From Closterium sp. NIES-65 (taxonomy: Eukaryota > Streptophyta > Zygnematophyceae > Desmidiales > Closteriaceae), in contig CANXME010002068.1 in the NCBI GenBank assembly GCA_948144175.1, positions 4,092,001-4,156,000 of the forward strand: a DNA stretch of 64,000 nucleotides, given 5' to 3'. Shown here piece after piece: positions 54,996 to 64,000 of this stretch. The first letter of the stretch is position 1. The number at the start of each line of letters is the position of its first letter. Position numbers and translations under genes: made by a program. The notes beneath the pieces were generated by a model. That model was given only the letters and a program-made list of their open reading frames with translations, had not been told where the DNA came from and did not search any database.

Positions 54996-57900
54996 ATGGC
55001 TACCCCTAGTGTCCTAGCTTTTGACGCTGAGGGTCGCGCCATTGATTTTGAGGTCTGGTTAGACGACCTGCAGCTGTTCTTACAGTGCGACAGGGCTGAC
55101 GACCTTTCTCTCTTTGACCTCACCTCTGGCGCCTCTCCTGCTCCTGCTGCTGATGCTGATCCCGCTGTCCGCTCTAAGTGGGCCACCCGCGATGCTGCTG
55201 CACGTCTTGCTGTGCGTCGCCACCTCCCTACCTCTGAGCGTGCGCACTTTAGTCAGTACAAGAGTGCTCAGACCTTGTACGACGCTGTAGTTGCGCGCTA
55301 CTCCTCCCCTGCCATTGCTGCACTGAGCCGTCTCATGCTTCCCTACCTCTTTCCTGACCTCTCTGCCTTTCCCACTGTCGCTGACCTCATTACGCACCTC
55401 CGCACTAGTGACACTCGCTACCGCGCCGCCCTTCCTGCTGAGTTCTGCGCTAAGAACCCCCCCCCCATGTACATCGCTCTCTACTACGTAGTCGCACGCC
55501 TCCCTGACTCCCTTCGCGTCGTCAGGGACCACTTTCTCGCAGTCTGTCCCACCACTCTCACCGTCGACCTCCTCGAGAAGGCCCTCCTTGCAGCGGAGAA
55601 GAGCATAGTCGCTGTAGGTGCTTCTCGTGGTGACCCTCGCACCCCCATCTTTGAGGGGTGCTCTCCTTCCCCCTTGCTGCCCTCTGTTGCCTCTGCTGCT
55701 GCTGCCGACCTGCTTGGTCTTGAGTCGGTCGGCGCGGCGTCTGCCCCTAGTGGGAGACGTCGCTCCAGCAAGGGCAAGGGGGGCAAGGGCGCGGGTGGAG
55801 CTGGAGGGGGCGGTGGCGGTGGCGGCGGTGGCGGCGGAGGGAGTGGGGGTGGCGGCGGGGCTAGTGGCGGGGGTGGTGGTGGTGGTGGCGGCAGCAGCGG
55901 CGGAGACGGTGGTGGTGGTGCCAGCGGTGGTGGTGGAGGCAACGGCGGAGGTGGAGGCGGCGGAGGTGGAGGCAGTGGAGGCGGCAGCGGAGGAGGCAGT
56001 AGTGGTGGAGGAGGTGGAGCTGGTCGGGGTGGTACCCAGCAGCGTAGCGGCGGTGGTGGTGGCCAGCGCTCGCACCGGCAGCAGCAGCAGCGCTCGCGGG
56101 ACATCCCTTCGCCTCAGCAGCTTCGTGAGTGGTACGCTGGGCGTCAGAGGGGTGGGGGTACTGGTCCCTGCACCTACGTTCTTCGTTCCGGCGACCGCGC
56201 GGGTGAGCAGTGTGGGGGTGCCCACGCCACCCAGCGCTGCTTTGGCCGCCTGACGGACGCTTGGCGTCAGCAGTTCCCTGGGGCTAGTGAGATCCCTCGC
56301 TGGGATGAGCTTCTCAGGGCTGGTGTAGCGATCTTTGATCTTGATTTTGATGCTATCCTTACTGCTATGTATGTTGTGGATTATAGTGAGGAGAATGAGG
56401 GTTACCGGTGTTTTCAGCCCGACCCGGGCATTGGTACTGCTGCGCTAGGTGCTTGTGAGGCTGCTGCTCTAGGTGCCAGTGCGTCTGCGCTCTCAGGTAC
56501 TGGTGAGACTGCGCTCTCAGGTACTGAGTCGTCCTCGTCCTCCCTCACTTTCACACTTGACTCCGGAGCTTCTCGCTCCTTCTTTCGAGACCGCACTACC
56601 CTTTCGCCGCTCGCCAGGCCGGTTGCGGTCTCCCTTGCTGACCCCTCTGGGGGTCCTGTCCTGTCTCACTTCTCCACTGTCCTCCCGTGTCCGGCTGCCC
56701 CTTCGGGCACCCTGTCGGGTCTGTACCTTCCCTCGTTCTCTACGAACTTGGTGAGTGGAGCGGACCTGCAGGATGGGGGTGTTCACCAGTTCACTCCTGC
56801 GCGTCAGAGGGTGACCCACTGCACGGAGGCTCGCACAGGCCGACACCTGGCCACGTTCTCACGTCGGCCGGGGTCGAGTCCCTACACCCTGACCGTTGAG
56901 TCTCCTCCTGTCCCTGCGTCTGGTCAGGTGGCTGCGTCGGGTCAGGTACTTGCTGCTGCGTCCCGGTCAGGTCCTGAGTCTGCCCCCTGTTCTTGTCGCC
57001 TCCTGTCTCACGAGACTCTCCTGTGGCACCACCGTCTTGGCCACCCCTCCTTGCCCCGTCTTCGGAGCATGGCTTCCCGTGTCCTTGTCTCTGGTCTTCC
57101 CCAGTCTCTCCCTCCTCTCCCCTCCGGGCCAGGACCTTCCTGTGTCCCCTGTGTCGAGGGTCGCCTCCGCGCTACTCCTCACTCCTCCCACTTCCCCCCG
57201 ACAGAGGCTCCCCTGCAGACGCTTCACATGGATGTGTGGGGCCCAGCCCCCGTCCGTGGGCAGGGTTACGAGCGCTACTTCCTGTTGGTGGTTGACGACT
57301 ACTCGCGTTACACCACAGTCCTCCCCTTGCGCAGCAAGGGTGCGGTCACTGAGGTGCTGATCGACTGGATCTGCGAGGCTCGTCTCCAGCTCAGGAAGAG
57401 CTTCGGCTCGGACTTTCCTGTTCTGCGTCTGCACTCTGACAGAGGCGGAGAGTTCTCTTCTCGCCTTCTGCGAGACTACTGTCGTGCACGGGGGATCCGC
57501 CAGACCTTCACGCTTCCGGACTCACCACAGCAAAATGGGATTGCTGAGCGCCGCATTGGCATGGTCATGGATGTCGCTCGTACGTCCATGATGCATGCGG
57601 CTGCCCCCCATTTTCTGTGGCCGTTTGCGGTGAGGTACGCGGCGCATCAGCTCAACCTTCACCCCCGGGTCTCTCGGCCAGCGATGTCCCCAGCCTTGCT
57701 GTGGACGGGGAAGGTTGGCGATGCGTCTGTGTTCCGTGTCTGGGGATCTCGGGCGTTTGTCCGCGACTTGTCTGCGGACAAGCTGTCCCCTCGTGCTGCT
57801 CCCTGTGTCTTCCTTGGCTTCCCCACTGACGCCCCAGGTTGGCAGTTTTACCACCCCTCCTCTCGTCGTGTTCTGTCCTCCCAGGACGTCACGTTCGACG

Positions 57901-60900
57901 AGTCAGTCCCCTTCTACCGTCTCTTCCCCTACCGCACTCCTTCCCTCCCCCCTCCCCCGGACTTCCTTGTGCCGGTTCCCCCCCTGGTAGACCCCCTCCC
58001 CCCTCAGGTTCCTGCCCCCTCAGGTGTGTCCCAGGTAGACGCCGTTGACCCGGTCGAGGTTACTGGTGACTCTGGTGCTGCTGCGGGTGCTGAGCCTGGG
58101 GGTGCTGACTCTGGGGGTGCTGTGCGCGGGGGTGCTGAGCCTGGGGGTGCTACTGCTGGGGGTGCTGGGCCTGAGGGTGCTACTGCGGAGGGTGCGGAGC
58201 CTGGGGGTGCTGAGCCGGGGGGTGCTGTGCCTGGAGGTGCTGGGTCTGGGGGTGCTGGGTCGGGAGCTGCTGAGCCTGGGGGTGCTGAGCTGGGAGCTGC
58301 TGAGCCTGGGGGTGCTGCGTCTGGAGCTGCTGAGCCTGGGGTTTCTCCTGCTGCTGCGTCTCGCCGGGAGCCCCTCTCTCCACAGGAGCTGCGCGAGTGG
58401 TTCGCTCGCCGCTGGAGGCGTGCTGCTGAGTCTGGAGGTGCTGCTGGAGCTGGAGCTGGAGCTTCTTCGACCGTCGAGGGTGCGGGTGCAGCCGGTCCCG
58501 GAGCTGCTGGCCCTGCAGGTCCTCCTGGAGCTGGAGCTGCTGAGGGCGTTCGTGCTGAGCCTGCTGCTGTTGGTCCTGCCGCTGGAGGTGTGGGTGGCGC
58601 TGGTGCTGTCGCTGAGGGTGCTGGTGCTGTCCCTGCTGAGTCTGGAGCTGCCGCGCGGCCTCGGCCGTACTTCGTTCCGCTCCTTCAGCAGGTTCTTGGT
58701 CTTTCTCCTCCAGTAGAGGGTCCACCGCCTGTCCAGTCGCAGCCCCTACTGGAGCCTTCCTCTCCGCTGCCTGCTCCCTCTCCTTACACTGGTCCTACTG
58801 GAGGTCTTGCTGAGCGTCGTGAGCCTGCGTCTCGTCCCGCGTCGCCTGTTCGTGCTGCTCGCGCTAGTGGTCGCAGTTCGCGTCAGCGTCCTCCTCCTGT
58901 CCCTGGCACGCACCGGATGTCTTTACGTCCGTCCACTGCTCCTCTGCGTGCCCCTTTGCCTTCTCCTCCTGAGTCCTCTCTTCCTGCGCTTGCGGACCCT
59001 GAGTCGGACTCTCTTCGTGCTGCCAGTCCCACTGTCACGCGTCTGCTTGCTACTGTCGTCACTGACCCCTCTTTTGAGTCCACTGCTGCGTCTACTCTAG
59101 TCACTGAGCTCGTCGACTTTGCTGCTCGCTGTCGTCTCGACTACGCTGCTAGTCTTGTTGCTGAGTCTGCGTCTGTCTGTCCTCCGTCCGTCGGGGGTGA
59201 GTGTGCTCTTGGCACAGACGTCCTAGAGGACAGGCAGGAGGAGTTACAGTGTCTAGCGACTGCTTCACCTCATCTCGCGTCTGTACTGCTTGCCCCTGAG
59301 GGAGACCCGGATGCACTAGACATCCCGACTCCGCGTTCTTACGCGGAGGCCGTAGAGGGTCCCTACTCCTCTCAGTGGCAGGCAGCTATGGATGCAGAGA
59401 TGGCTTCCTGGAAGTCCACAGGCACCTACGTTGACGCGGTTCCCCCTCCTGGGGCGAACATCGTCAGTGGCATGTGGATCTTCAGGGTGAAGCGGCCGCC
59501 GGGCTCTCCACCTGTCTTCAAGGCGCGGTACGTTGCTCGTGGCTTCAGTCAGCGGCAGGGAGTTGACTACTTTCAGACCTTCTCTCCCACCCCGAAGATG
59601 ACTACTCTTCGGGTGCTGCTGCACATAGCCGCTCAGCGCGACTACGAGCTTCACTCTCTCGACTTCAGCACTGCGTTCTTGCAGGGTAGCCTGCACGAGG
59701 AGATCTGGCTTCGCCGTCCACCTGGCTTCACTGGGACTTTCCCTCCTGGCACCCAGTGGAGCCTCCGACGGCCAGTCTACGGTCTCCGCCAGGCACCGCG
59801 TGAGTGGCACAACACAGTGAGGACTACGCTTGCGGCTCTTGGGTTTGCTCCTTCTACTGCTGACCCGTCGCTGTTTCTTCGCACCGACACTTCCCTGCCG
59901 CCGTTCTACATCCTCGTGTACGTCGACGACCTGGTCTTTGCCACAGCGGACACTGCTGGACTCGCCTACGTGAAGTCCGAGCTGTTGAAGAGACACACGT
60001 GCACAGACCTGGGTGAACTGCGCAGCTACCTTGGCTTGCAGATCACTCGGGACAGAGCACGCCGCACCATTACCTTGACTCAGTCACACATGGTGCAGCA
60101 GGTCCTTCAGCGCTTCGGCTTCACGTACTCCTCGCCTCAGGCCACTCCTCTGCCTACTCGCCACTCACTCTCAGCTCTGCCTTCGGATGAGTCCGTAGAG
60201 TCGAGTGGTCCGTATGCGGAGCTTGTTGGCTGCCTCATGTACCTGATGACCTGCACACGACCTGACCTTGCATACCCTCTGAGCATTCTTGCACGCTATG
60301 TTGCTCCTGGGAGACACAGACCGGAGCACATGGCTGCAGCGAAGAGGGTATTGCGCTACCTGTGCAGTACGTCAGGCATGGGGCTAGTGCTTGGAGGGCG
60401 GAGTCCAGTGGTCCTTACCGGCCACGCGGACGCTTCTTGGGCTGACGACCAGGCTACGCAGCGGTCGTCACAGGGTTACACCTTCAGCCTTGGTTCCGGC
60501 TCTGTCTCGTGGCGGTCTACTCGCTCGTCTTCGGTTCTCGGCTCCAGTTGTGAGGCTGAGATCTACCCCGGGGCCATGGCTGCACAGGAGCTTCGCTGGC
60601 TCACCTACCTGTTGACTGACCTTGGAGAGCCGCCTCGTTCTCCTCCAGTGCTGTACGTAGACAACAAGGCTATGCTGGCCTTGTGTCGAGAGCAGCGCTT
60701 GGAGCACAGAACGAAGCACATTGCTCTCCGCTACTTCCTTGCTCGTGAGCTGCAGCAGCGTGGTCAGTTGCGACTTGCGTACGTGGCCTCTGAGGCCAAC
60801 ACTGCTGATGTGTTCACCAAGGCACTTGCGCCTTGTGACCATCAGCGCTTCTGCACCCAGCTGGGTCTTGTGCCTGTCTTGCCTCACTTGCTCTCCTCTT

Positions 60901-60902
60901 GA
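54996..60902 (+). CDS. copia Gag-Pol polyprotein (element B)
   Basis: One frame of 1,968 codons starts at ATG 54996 (MATPSVLAFDAEG, a start shared with D and L). Gag with a UBN2-like fold occupies residues 1-210. A Gly-rich tract lies at about 263-345 and a Cys/His motif C-X13-C-X3-H-X4-C near 391-415. The protease LDSGAS is near 520 and the pre-integrase HHRLGHPSL near 675. The integrase D-D-E core (MDVWGP, VDDYSR, HSDRGGEF, NGIAERR) spans about 745-870. An Ala/Gly/Glu-Pro repeat linker lies at 1020-1240. The reverse transcriptase runs from about 1470 with YVDD near 1641. RNase H occupies about 1810-1950. A single Gag-Pol frame is normal for many copia elements. Confidence 0.95.
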   Translation: MATPSVLAFDAEGRAIDFEVWLDDLQLFLQCDRADDLSLFDLTSGASPAPAADADPAVRSKWATRDAAARLAVRRHLPTSERAHFSQYKSAQTLYDAVVARYSSPAIAALSRLMLPYLFPDLSAFPTVADLITHLRTSDTRYRAALPAEFCAKNPPPMYIALYYVVARLPDSLRVVRDHFLAVCPTTLTVDLLEKALLAAEKSIVAVGASRGDPRTPIFEGCSPSPLLPSVASAAAADLLGLESVGAASAPSGRRRSSKGKGGKGAGGAGGGGGGGGGGGGGSGGGGGASGGGGGGGGGSSGGDGGGGASGGGGGNGGGGGGGGGGSGGGSGGGSSGGGGGAGRGGTQQRSGGGGGQRSHRQQQQRSRDIPSPQQLREWYAGRQRGGGTGPCTYVLRSGDRAGEQCGGAHATQRCFGRLTDAWRQQFPGASEIPRWDELLRAGVAIFDLDFDAILTAMYVVDYSEENEGYRCFQPDPGIGTAALGACEAAALGASASALSGTGETALSGTESSSSSLTFTLDSGASRSFFRDRTTLSPLARPVAVSLADPSGGPVLSHFSTVLPCPAAPSGTLSGLYLPSFSTNLVSGADLQDGGVHQFTPARQRVTHCTEARTGRHLATFSRRPGSSPYTLTVESPPVPASGQVAASGQVLAAASRSGPESAPCSCRLLSHETLLWHHRLGHPSLPRLRSMASRVLVSGLPQSLPPLPSGPGPSCVPCVEGRLRATPHSSHFPPTEAPLQTLHMDVWGPAPVRGQGYERYFLLVVDDYSRYTTVLPLRSKGAVTEVLIDWICEARLQLRKSFGSDFPVLRLHSDRGGEFSSRLLRDYCRARGIRQTFTLPDSPQQNGIAERRIGMVMDVARTSMMHAAAPHFLWPFAVRYAAHQLNLHPRVSRPAMSPALLWTGKVGDASVFRVWGSRAFVRDLSADKLSPRAAPCVFLGFPTDAPGWQFYHPSSRRVLSSQDVTFDESVPFYRLFPYRTPSLPPPPDFLVPVPPLVDPLPPQVPAPSGVSQVDAVDPVEVTGDSGAAAGAEPGGADSGGAVRGGAEPGGATAGGAGPEGATAEGAEPGGAEPGGAVPGGAGSGGAGSGAAEPGGAELGAAEPGGAASGAAEPGVSPAAASRREPLSPQELREWFARRWRRAAESGGAAGAGAGASSTVEGAGAAGPGAAGPAGPPGAGAAEGVRAEPAAVGPAAGGVGGAGAVAEGAGAVPAESGAAARPRPYFVPLLQQVLGLSPPVEGPPPVQSQPLLEPSSPLPAPSPYTGPTGGLAERREPASRPASPVRAARASGRSSRQRPPPVPGTHRMSLRPSTAPLRAPLPSPPESSLPALADPESDSLRAASPTVTRLLATVVTDPSFESTAASTLVTELVDFAARCRLDYAASLVAESASVCPPSVGGECALGTDVLEDRQEELQCLATASPHLASVLLAPEGDPDALDIPTPRSYAEAVEGPYSSQWQAAMDAEMASWKSTGTYVDAVPPPGANIVSGMWIFRVKRPPGSPPVFKARYVARGFSQRQGVDYFQTFSPTPKMTTLRVLLHIAAQRDYELHSLDFSTAFLQGSLHEEIWLRRPPGFTGTFPPGTQWSLRRPVYGLRQAPREWHNTVRTTLAALGFAPSTADPSLFLRTDTSLPPFYILVYVDDLVFATADTAGLAYVKSELLKRHTCTDLGELRSYLGLQITRDRARRTITLTQSHMVQQVLQRFGFTYSSPQATPLPTRHSLSALPSDESVESSGPYAELVGCLMYLMTCTRPDLAYPLSILARYVAPGRHRPEHMAAAKRVLRYLCSTSGMGLVLGGRSPVVLTGHADASWADDQATQRSSQGYTFSLGSGSVSWRSTRSSSVLGSSCEAEIYPGAMAAQELRWLTYLLTDLGEPPRSPPVLYVDNKAMLALCREQRLEHRTKHIALRYFLARELQQRGQLRLAYVASEANTADVFTKALAPCDHQRFCTQLGLVPVLPHLLSS

Positions 60903-61109
60903 CTTCACTTGTACTGTGACATATATATATACCTGCTCTTGCTTGTCTAGCTTTATATATATGTCTGTACTCTTGCTTGTGAACTGGCCTTTGGCCTTGC
61001 TCTTGTGCTCGGACTGTGTGGTGACTTTGTGATCCACCCTGAGCTTTGCTTTGTCTTGCTTGACTGGTCTTGTGACCCCTTGTTCTCCCCCACTTTGCCT
61101 ATGGGGGTG

Positions 61110-61245
61110 TGTCAGAACATATCTATAGCTTATACTGCTGTGTAGGCTGTAGTGGGGTATCCCATAGGGGGTACAACCCAGTTAGGGTTTCATATTTGTA
61201 CTGCTTTCATTCCTAGTTCATTCATTCCTGCTTACTCATTTCACA
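61110..61245 (+). repeat. 3' LTR of copia B
   Basis: A 136-bp LTR lies behind CTATGGGGGTG. It differs from the 5' LTR at two positions and is followed by the target duplication CCCAT. Confidence 0.95.
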
Positions 61246-61250
61246 CCCAT

Positions 61251-61630
61251 TTTATAGCCGCACTTATTATAAGCACATACCTTAAAACATTTTTTTAAAT
61301 ATTTTTTTGGTAAAACACTAAGAATGAACATCTCTCAAAGCACTTCATTAGAAATCTAGCGCCAAGGATTACAGCTACGGTACCCTTCTTCGAACTCAAT
61401 TAATAGGCATTTACAAAAACCTTTCTACCAAGGAACCAACTACCGGTATTTTACTCCTCCTCGTTAGACTCGGGCTCCTGGCAATTGTTGCCGAAGAAGC
61501 CAACGGCGATGATGTTGTCGACGACATCCACTTCTGCGGTCAGCTGGGTCCGCCTGTGCACCATGGTGAGGCCGTCCTCGCTGCCGTCAAGCGCGACGCT
61601 AGCGGCGCCCTTTCCAGCCCCTTACGGCCC
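61251..61630 (-). pseudogene. possible DNA-transposase tail and transposon end
   Basis: On the minus strand a frame ends at about 61456 with an acidic tail, NNCQEPESNEEE. Before it come LTMVHRRTQLTAEVDVVDNI and IAVGFFG, about 50 codons in all. The frame is closed upstream near 61625, where GC-rich copia leader sequence begins. Downstream of the stop is AT-rich sequence with TTATAAGC words continuous with 53707-53791 once B is removed. A pogo/CENP-B-like transposase C-terminus followed by its 3' inverted-repeat region would explain both. A fragment of a host gene is the alternative. I do not firmly recognise the protein. Confidence 0.35.
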
Positions 61631-64000
61631 CGTCGCTGCCCCGTTTAGGCCCCTTGCGGCCCCTCTTCGACCCCGTCTAGGCCCCTTGCGGCCCCTCTGC
61701 GGCCCCGTCTAGGCCCCTTGCGGCCCCTCTACGGCCCCTCTGAGACCCCGTCGCCGCCGACTGCGGCCCCGTCGCCGCCACCTGCAGCCCCGTCGCCGTC
61801 ACCTGCGGCCCCGTCGCCGCCACCTGCGGCCCCGTCGCCGCCACCTGCGGCCCCGTCGACGCCAACTACGGCCACGCAGCCGCCGCCTGCAGCCCCGCCG
61901 CCACCTGCGGCCCCGTCGCCGCTGCCTGCGGCCCCGTCGCCGCCACCTGCGGCCCCGTCGCCGTCACCCGCGGCCCCGTCGCCCTCCCCTAGCGGCCACG
62001 TCGCCGCCTCTACCGGCCGTGTCACCGCTCAGCCACCCAGCGACCAAGCCGCCGAGCAGCCCAGCAACCGAGCCGCCCACCAGCCGAGCTGCCCAGCAGC
62101 AGAGCCGCCCAGCTGCCGCGCCGCCCAGCAGCCGAGCCGCCCACCTGCCAAGCAGGCGAGCCGCCCAGCAGCCGAGCCGCCCAGCAGCCGAGCAGCTCAG
62201 CAGCCGAGCCGCCGAGCACCCGAGCCGCCCACCAGCCGAGCCGCCGAGCCGCCCAGCAGCCGAGCCGCCGAGCAGCCGAGTCGCCCTACCGCCGAGCCGC
62301 CCTACTGTCGAGCCGCTGCTGTTCCTACCGGTGCACCCCGGCCCTCCTTCCACGGACTGGTGAGCTCACTCCCTACTAGGCCACTGCAGTCATGGCTACC
62401 CCCAGTGTCCTTACTTTTGATGCTGAGGGCCGTGCCGTTGACTTTGAGGTCTGGGTCGATGACCTCCACCTGTTTCTCCAGTGCGATAGGGCAGACGGAC
62501 TCTCTCTGTTCGATCTCACCTCAGGTGCCTCTCCTGCCCCGCCTGCTACTGCTGACAGCACTGTTCGCACACAGTGGGCCACACGCGATGCTGCTGCTCG
62601 CCTTGCTGTGCGTCGCCACTAACCGACCACTGAGCGTGCACACTTTAGCCAGTACAAGAGTGCTCAGACCTTGTACGACGCTGTAGTTGCACGCTACTCT
62701 TCCCCTGCCACTGCTGCACTGAGCCGCCTCATGCTACCGTACCTCTTCGCTGACCTTGCTGCCTTTCCCACAGTCGCTGACCTCATTACGCACCTGTGCA
62801 CTAGTGACACTCGCTACCGCGCTGCGCTTCCTACTGAGTTCTGCGCCAAGAACCCCCCCCCCCATATACATCACCCTCTACTACATAGTCACCCGACTCC
62901 CAGACTCTCTCCGCGTAGTCAGGGACCACTTCCTCTCAGTTTGCCCCACCACACTCACCGTTGACCTCCTTGAGAAGGGCCTCCTAGCAGCAAAGAAGAG
63001 CATAGTCGCTGTAGGAGCCTCTCGTGGTGACCCTCGCAACCCCGTCTTTGAGGGGTGTTCCCCCTCCCCCCTCTTGCCCTCTGTTGCCTCTGCTGCTGCG
63101 GCCGACCTCGTTGGTTTCGAGTCGGTCGGCGCTGCGTCTGCCCCGAGCGGGAGACGCAGCACCGGCAAGGGCAAGGAGGGCAAGGGCGCTGGAGGGGCTG
63201 GCGGGGGCGGTAGAGGTGGTGGTGGAGGCAGTCGAGGGGGTGGGGGTGGTGGTGGGAGTGGTGGCGGGGGTGGAGGTGTCGGTGGCAGCAGTGGAGGCGG
63301 AGGAGGCGGCGGTGGTGGCGGAGGGAGCGGAGGCGGCGGAGGTGGTGGAGGCGGCGGAGGTGGCGGAGGCGGCGGCGGAAGCAGTGGACCTGGTCGCGGC
63401 TCTGCGTAGAGGAGTGGCTTCGGTGGTGGTACGCGCCAGCAGCAGCAGCGCAGTCGTGAGACCCTGTCCCCTCAGCAGCTTCGTGAGTGGTACGCTGCGC
63501 GTCAGCGCGGTGGAGGTACGGGTCCCTGCACCTACGTTCTCCGCACCGGCGACCGCGCTGGTAAGCAGTGCGGGGGCCCGCACTCCACCTCGCGCTGCTT
63601 CGGCTGCCTGACGGACGTGTGGCGTCACCAGTTCCCTGAGGCCTCTAAGATCCCTCGCTGGGGAGAGCTGTCTAGGGCGGGGGTTGCTATCTTTGATCTT
63701 GATTTTGATGCTATTCTTGCTGCCATGTATACTGTTGCAGATAGTGTTGAGGGTGACTGTTACCTGTGTGTTCCACCTGACCCGGGCATTGAGCCTGCTG
63801 CTCTAGGTGCTGGTGAGGCTGCTGCTCTAGGTGCTAGTGCGTCTGCTGCCCCAGGTGCTGGTGAGTATGCCCTCTCAGGTACCACGTCGGCTCAGGCCTT
63901 ACACACCTTCACCCTTGACTCGGGTGCTTCCCGCTCCTTCTTTCGGGACCGCACCATACATACGCCGCTTAGTCGGCCGGTTGCGGTCTCCCTGGCGGAC
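61631..64000 (+). mobile_element. Ty1/copia retrotransposon L, right end outside window
   Basis: This copia of the A/B lineage starts without a visible LTR or primer site: its leader repeats abut the DNA-transposon fragment. The leader (61631-62391) consists of CTGCGGCCCCGTCGCCGCCA repeats and then CGAGCCGCCCAGCAGC repeats. Gag and the protease follow and the element continues past the right edge. About three breaks are visible in the part shown. It is older than B. Confidence 0.88.
62392..64000 (+). pseudogene. copia L Gag and protease start, 3'-partial
   Basis: Gag begins with MATPSVLTFDAEGRAVDFEVW. HFSQYKSAQTLYDAVVARYSS follows near 62640. A Gly-rich tract lies at 63190-63400. The Cys/His motif CTYVLRTGDRAGKQC...H...C is near 63527-63600, and the protease TFTLDSGASRSFF near 63910. 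The frame is interrupted a few times. Integrase and reverse transcriptase would lie beyond the window. Confidence 0.87.

Larger units (their letters stand above)
53792..61245 (+). mobile_element. Ty1/copia retrotransposon B, whole-looking
   Basis: This 7,454-bp element has 136-bp LTRs (53792-53927 and 61110-61245) differing at two positions and a perfect target duplication CCCAT (53787-53791 and 61246-61250). A primer site TGGTATAGAGCGGG, a 1-kb GC-rich leader, one uninterrupted gag-pol frame and a polypurine tract follow. I see no break. Its near-identity to element A shows that this family has moved recently. It was inserted into a probable DNA-transposon fragment. Confidence 0.96.

Noticed and set aside
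1-64000. CRISPR array, bacterial operon or prophage
   Set aside because: Introns, LTR retrotransposons and a hAT relic show nuclear eukaryotic DNA. The regular repeats are minisatellites without spacers.

Overview
This is a nuclear genome window from a eukaryote of the green plant line. Spliceosomal introns, the plant-type domain order of the one host gene, and the dominance of Ty1/copia elements with initiator-tRNA(Met)-like primer sites all point to a streptophyte. I would guess an alga or bryophyte rather than a seed plant, but the species cannot be named from the sequence. The coding sequence is GC-rich.

Layout. 1-35050 is a stack of LTR retrotransposons. It holds the 3' part of a young copia element (A, +), an LTR scrap, a truncated copia of another lineage (C, -), and a decayed copia (D, -) carrying a solo LTR. 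An anonymous stretch with another solo LTR follows. Next is a long copia (GH, -, 19230-34468) that was split twice: by a complete-looking Ty3/gypsy chromovirus (23215-29392, +, target duplication TCAAC) and by a 1.56-kb element without gag or pol (F, 32474-34029, +, target duplication TAGGG, identical LTRs). A further LTR (I, -) closes the stack.

35051-45760 is a gene island with one recognisable host gene. It is a four-exon CCCH zinc-finger gene (CDS 36151-43169) that resembles plant C3H6-type proteins and animal PNUTS. It has an N-terminal RVxF motif for protein phosphatase 1 and huge Gly/Met minisatellite expansions. A hAT transposase relic (45761-46160, -) lies downstream.

46700-61245 is a second stack. 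It holds an old copia (K, +) that contains a 376-bp TRIM with a tRNA-like promoter and a gypsy-type solo LTR. It also holds fragments of a probable pogo-like DNA transposon and a whole-looking copia (B, +, 53792-61245) with one open gag-pol frame and target duplication CCCAT. From 61631 another copia (L, +) runs off the right edge.

The elements share unusual features: very short LTRs (121-139 bp in the complete copia copies), long GC-rich tandem-repeat leaders, a non-canonical Cys/His motif in Gag, and Ala/Gly-repeat linkers between integrase and reverse transcriptase. Nesting plus LTR divergence gives relative ages: F, A and B are youngest, the gypsy element is younger than GH, and D and K are oldest.
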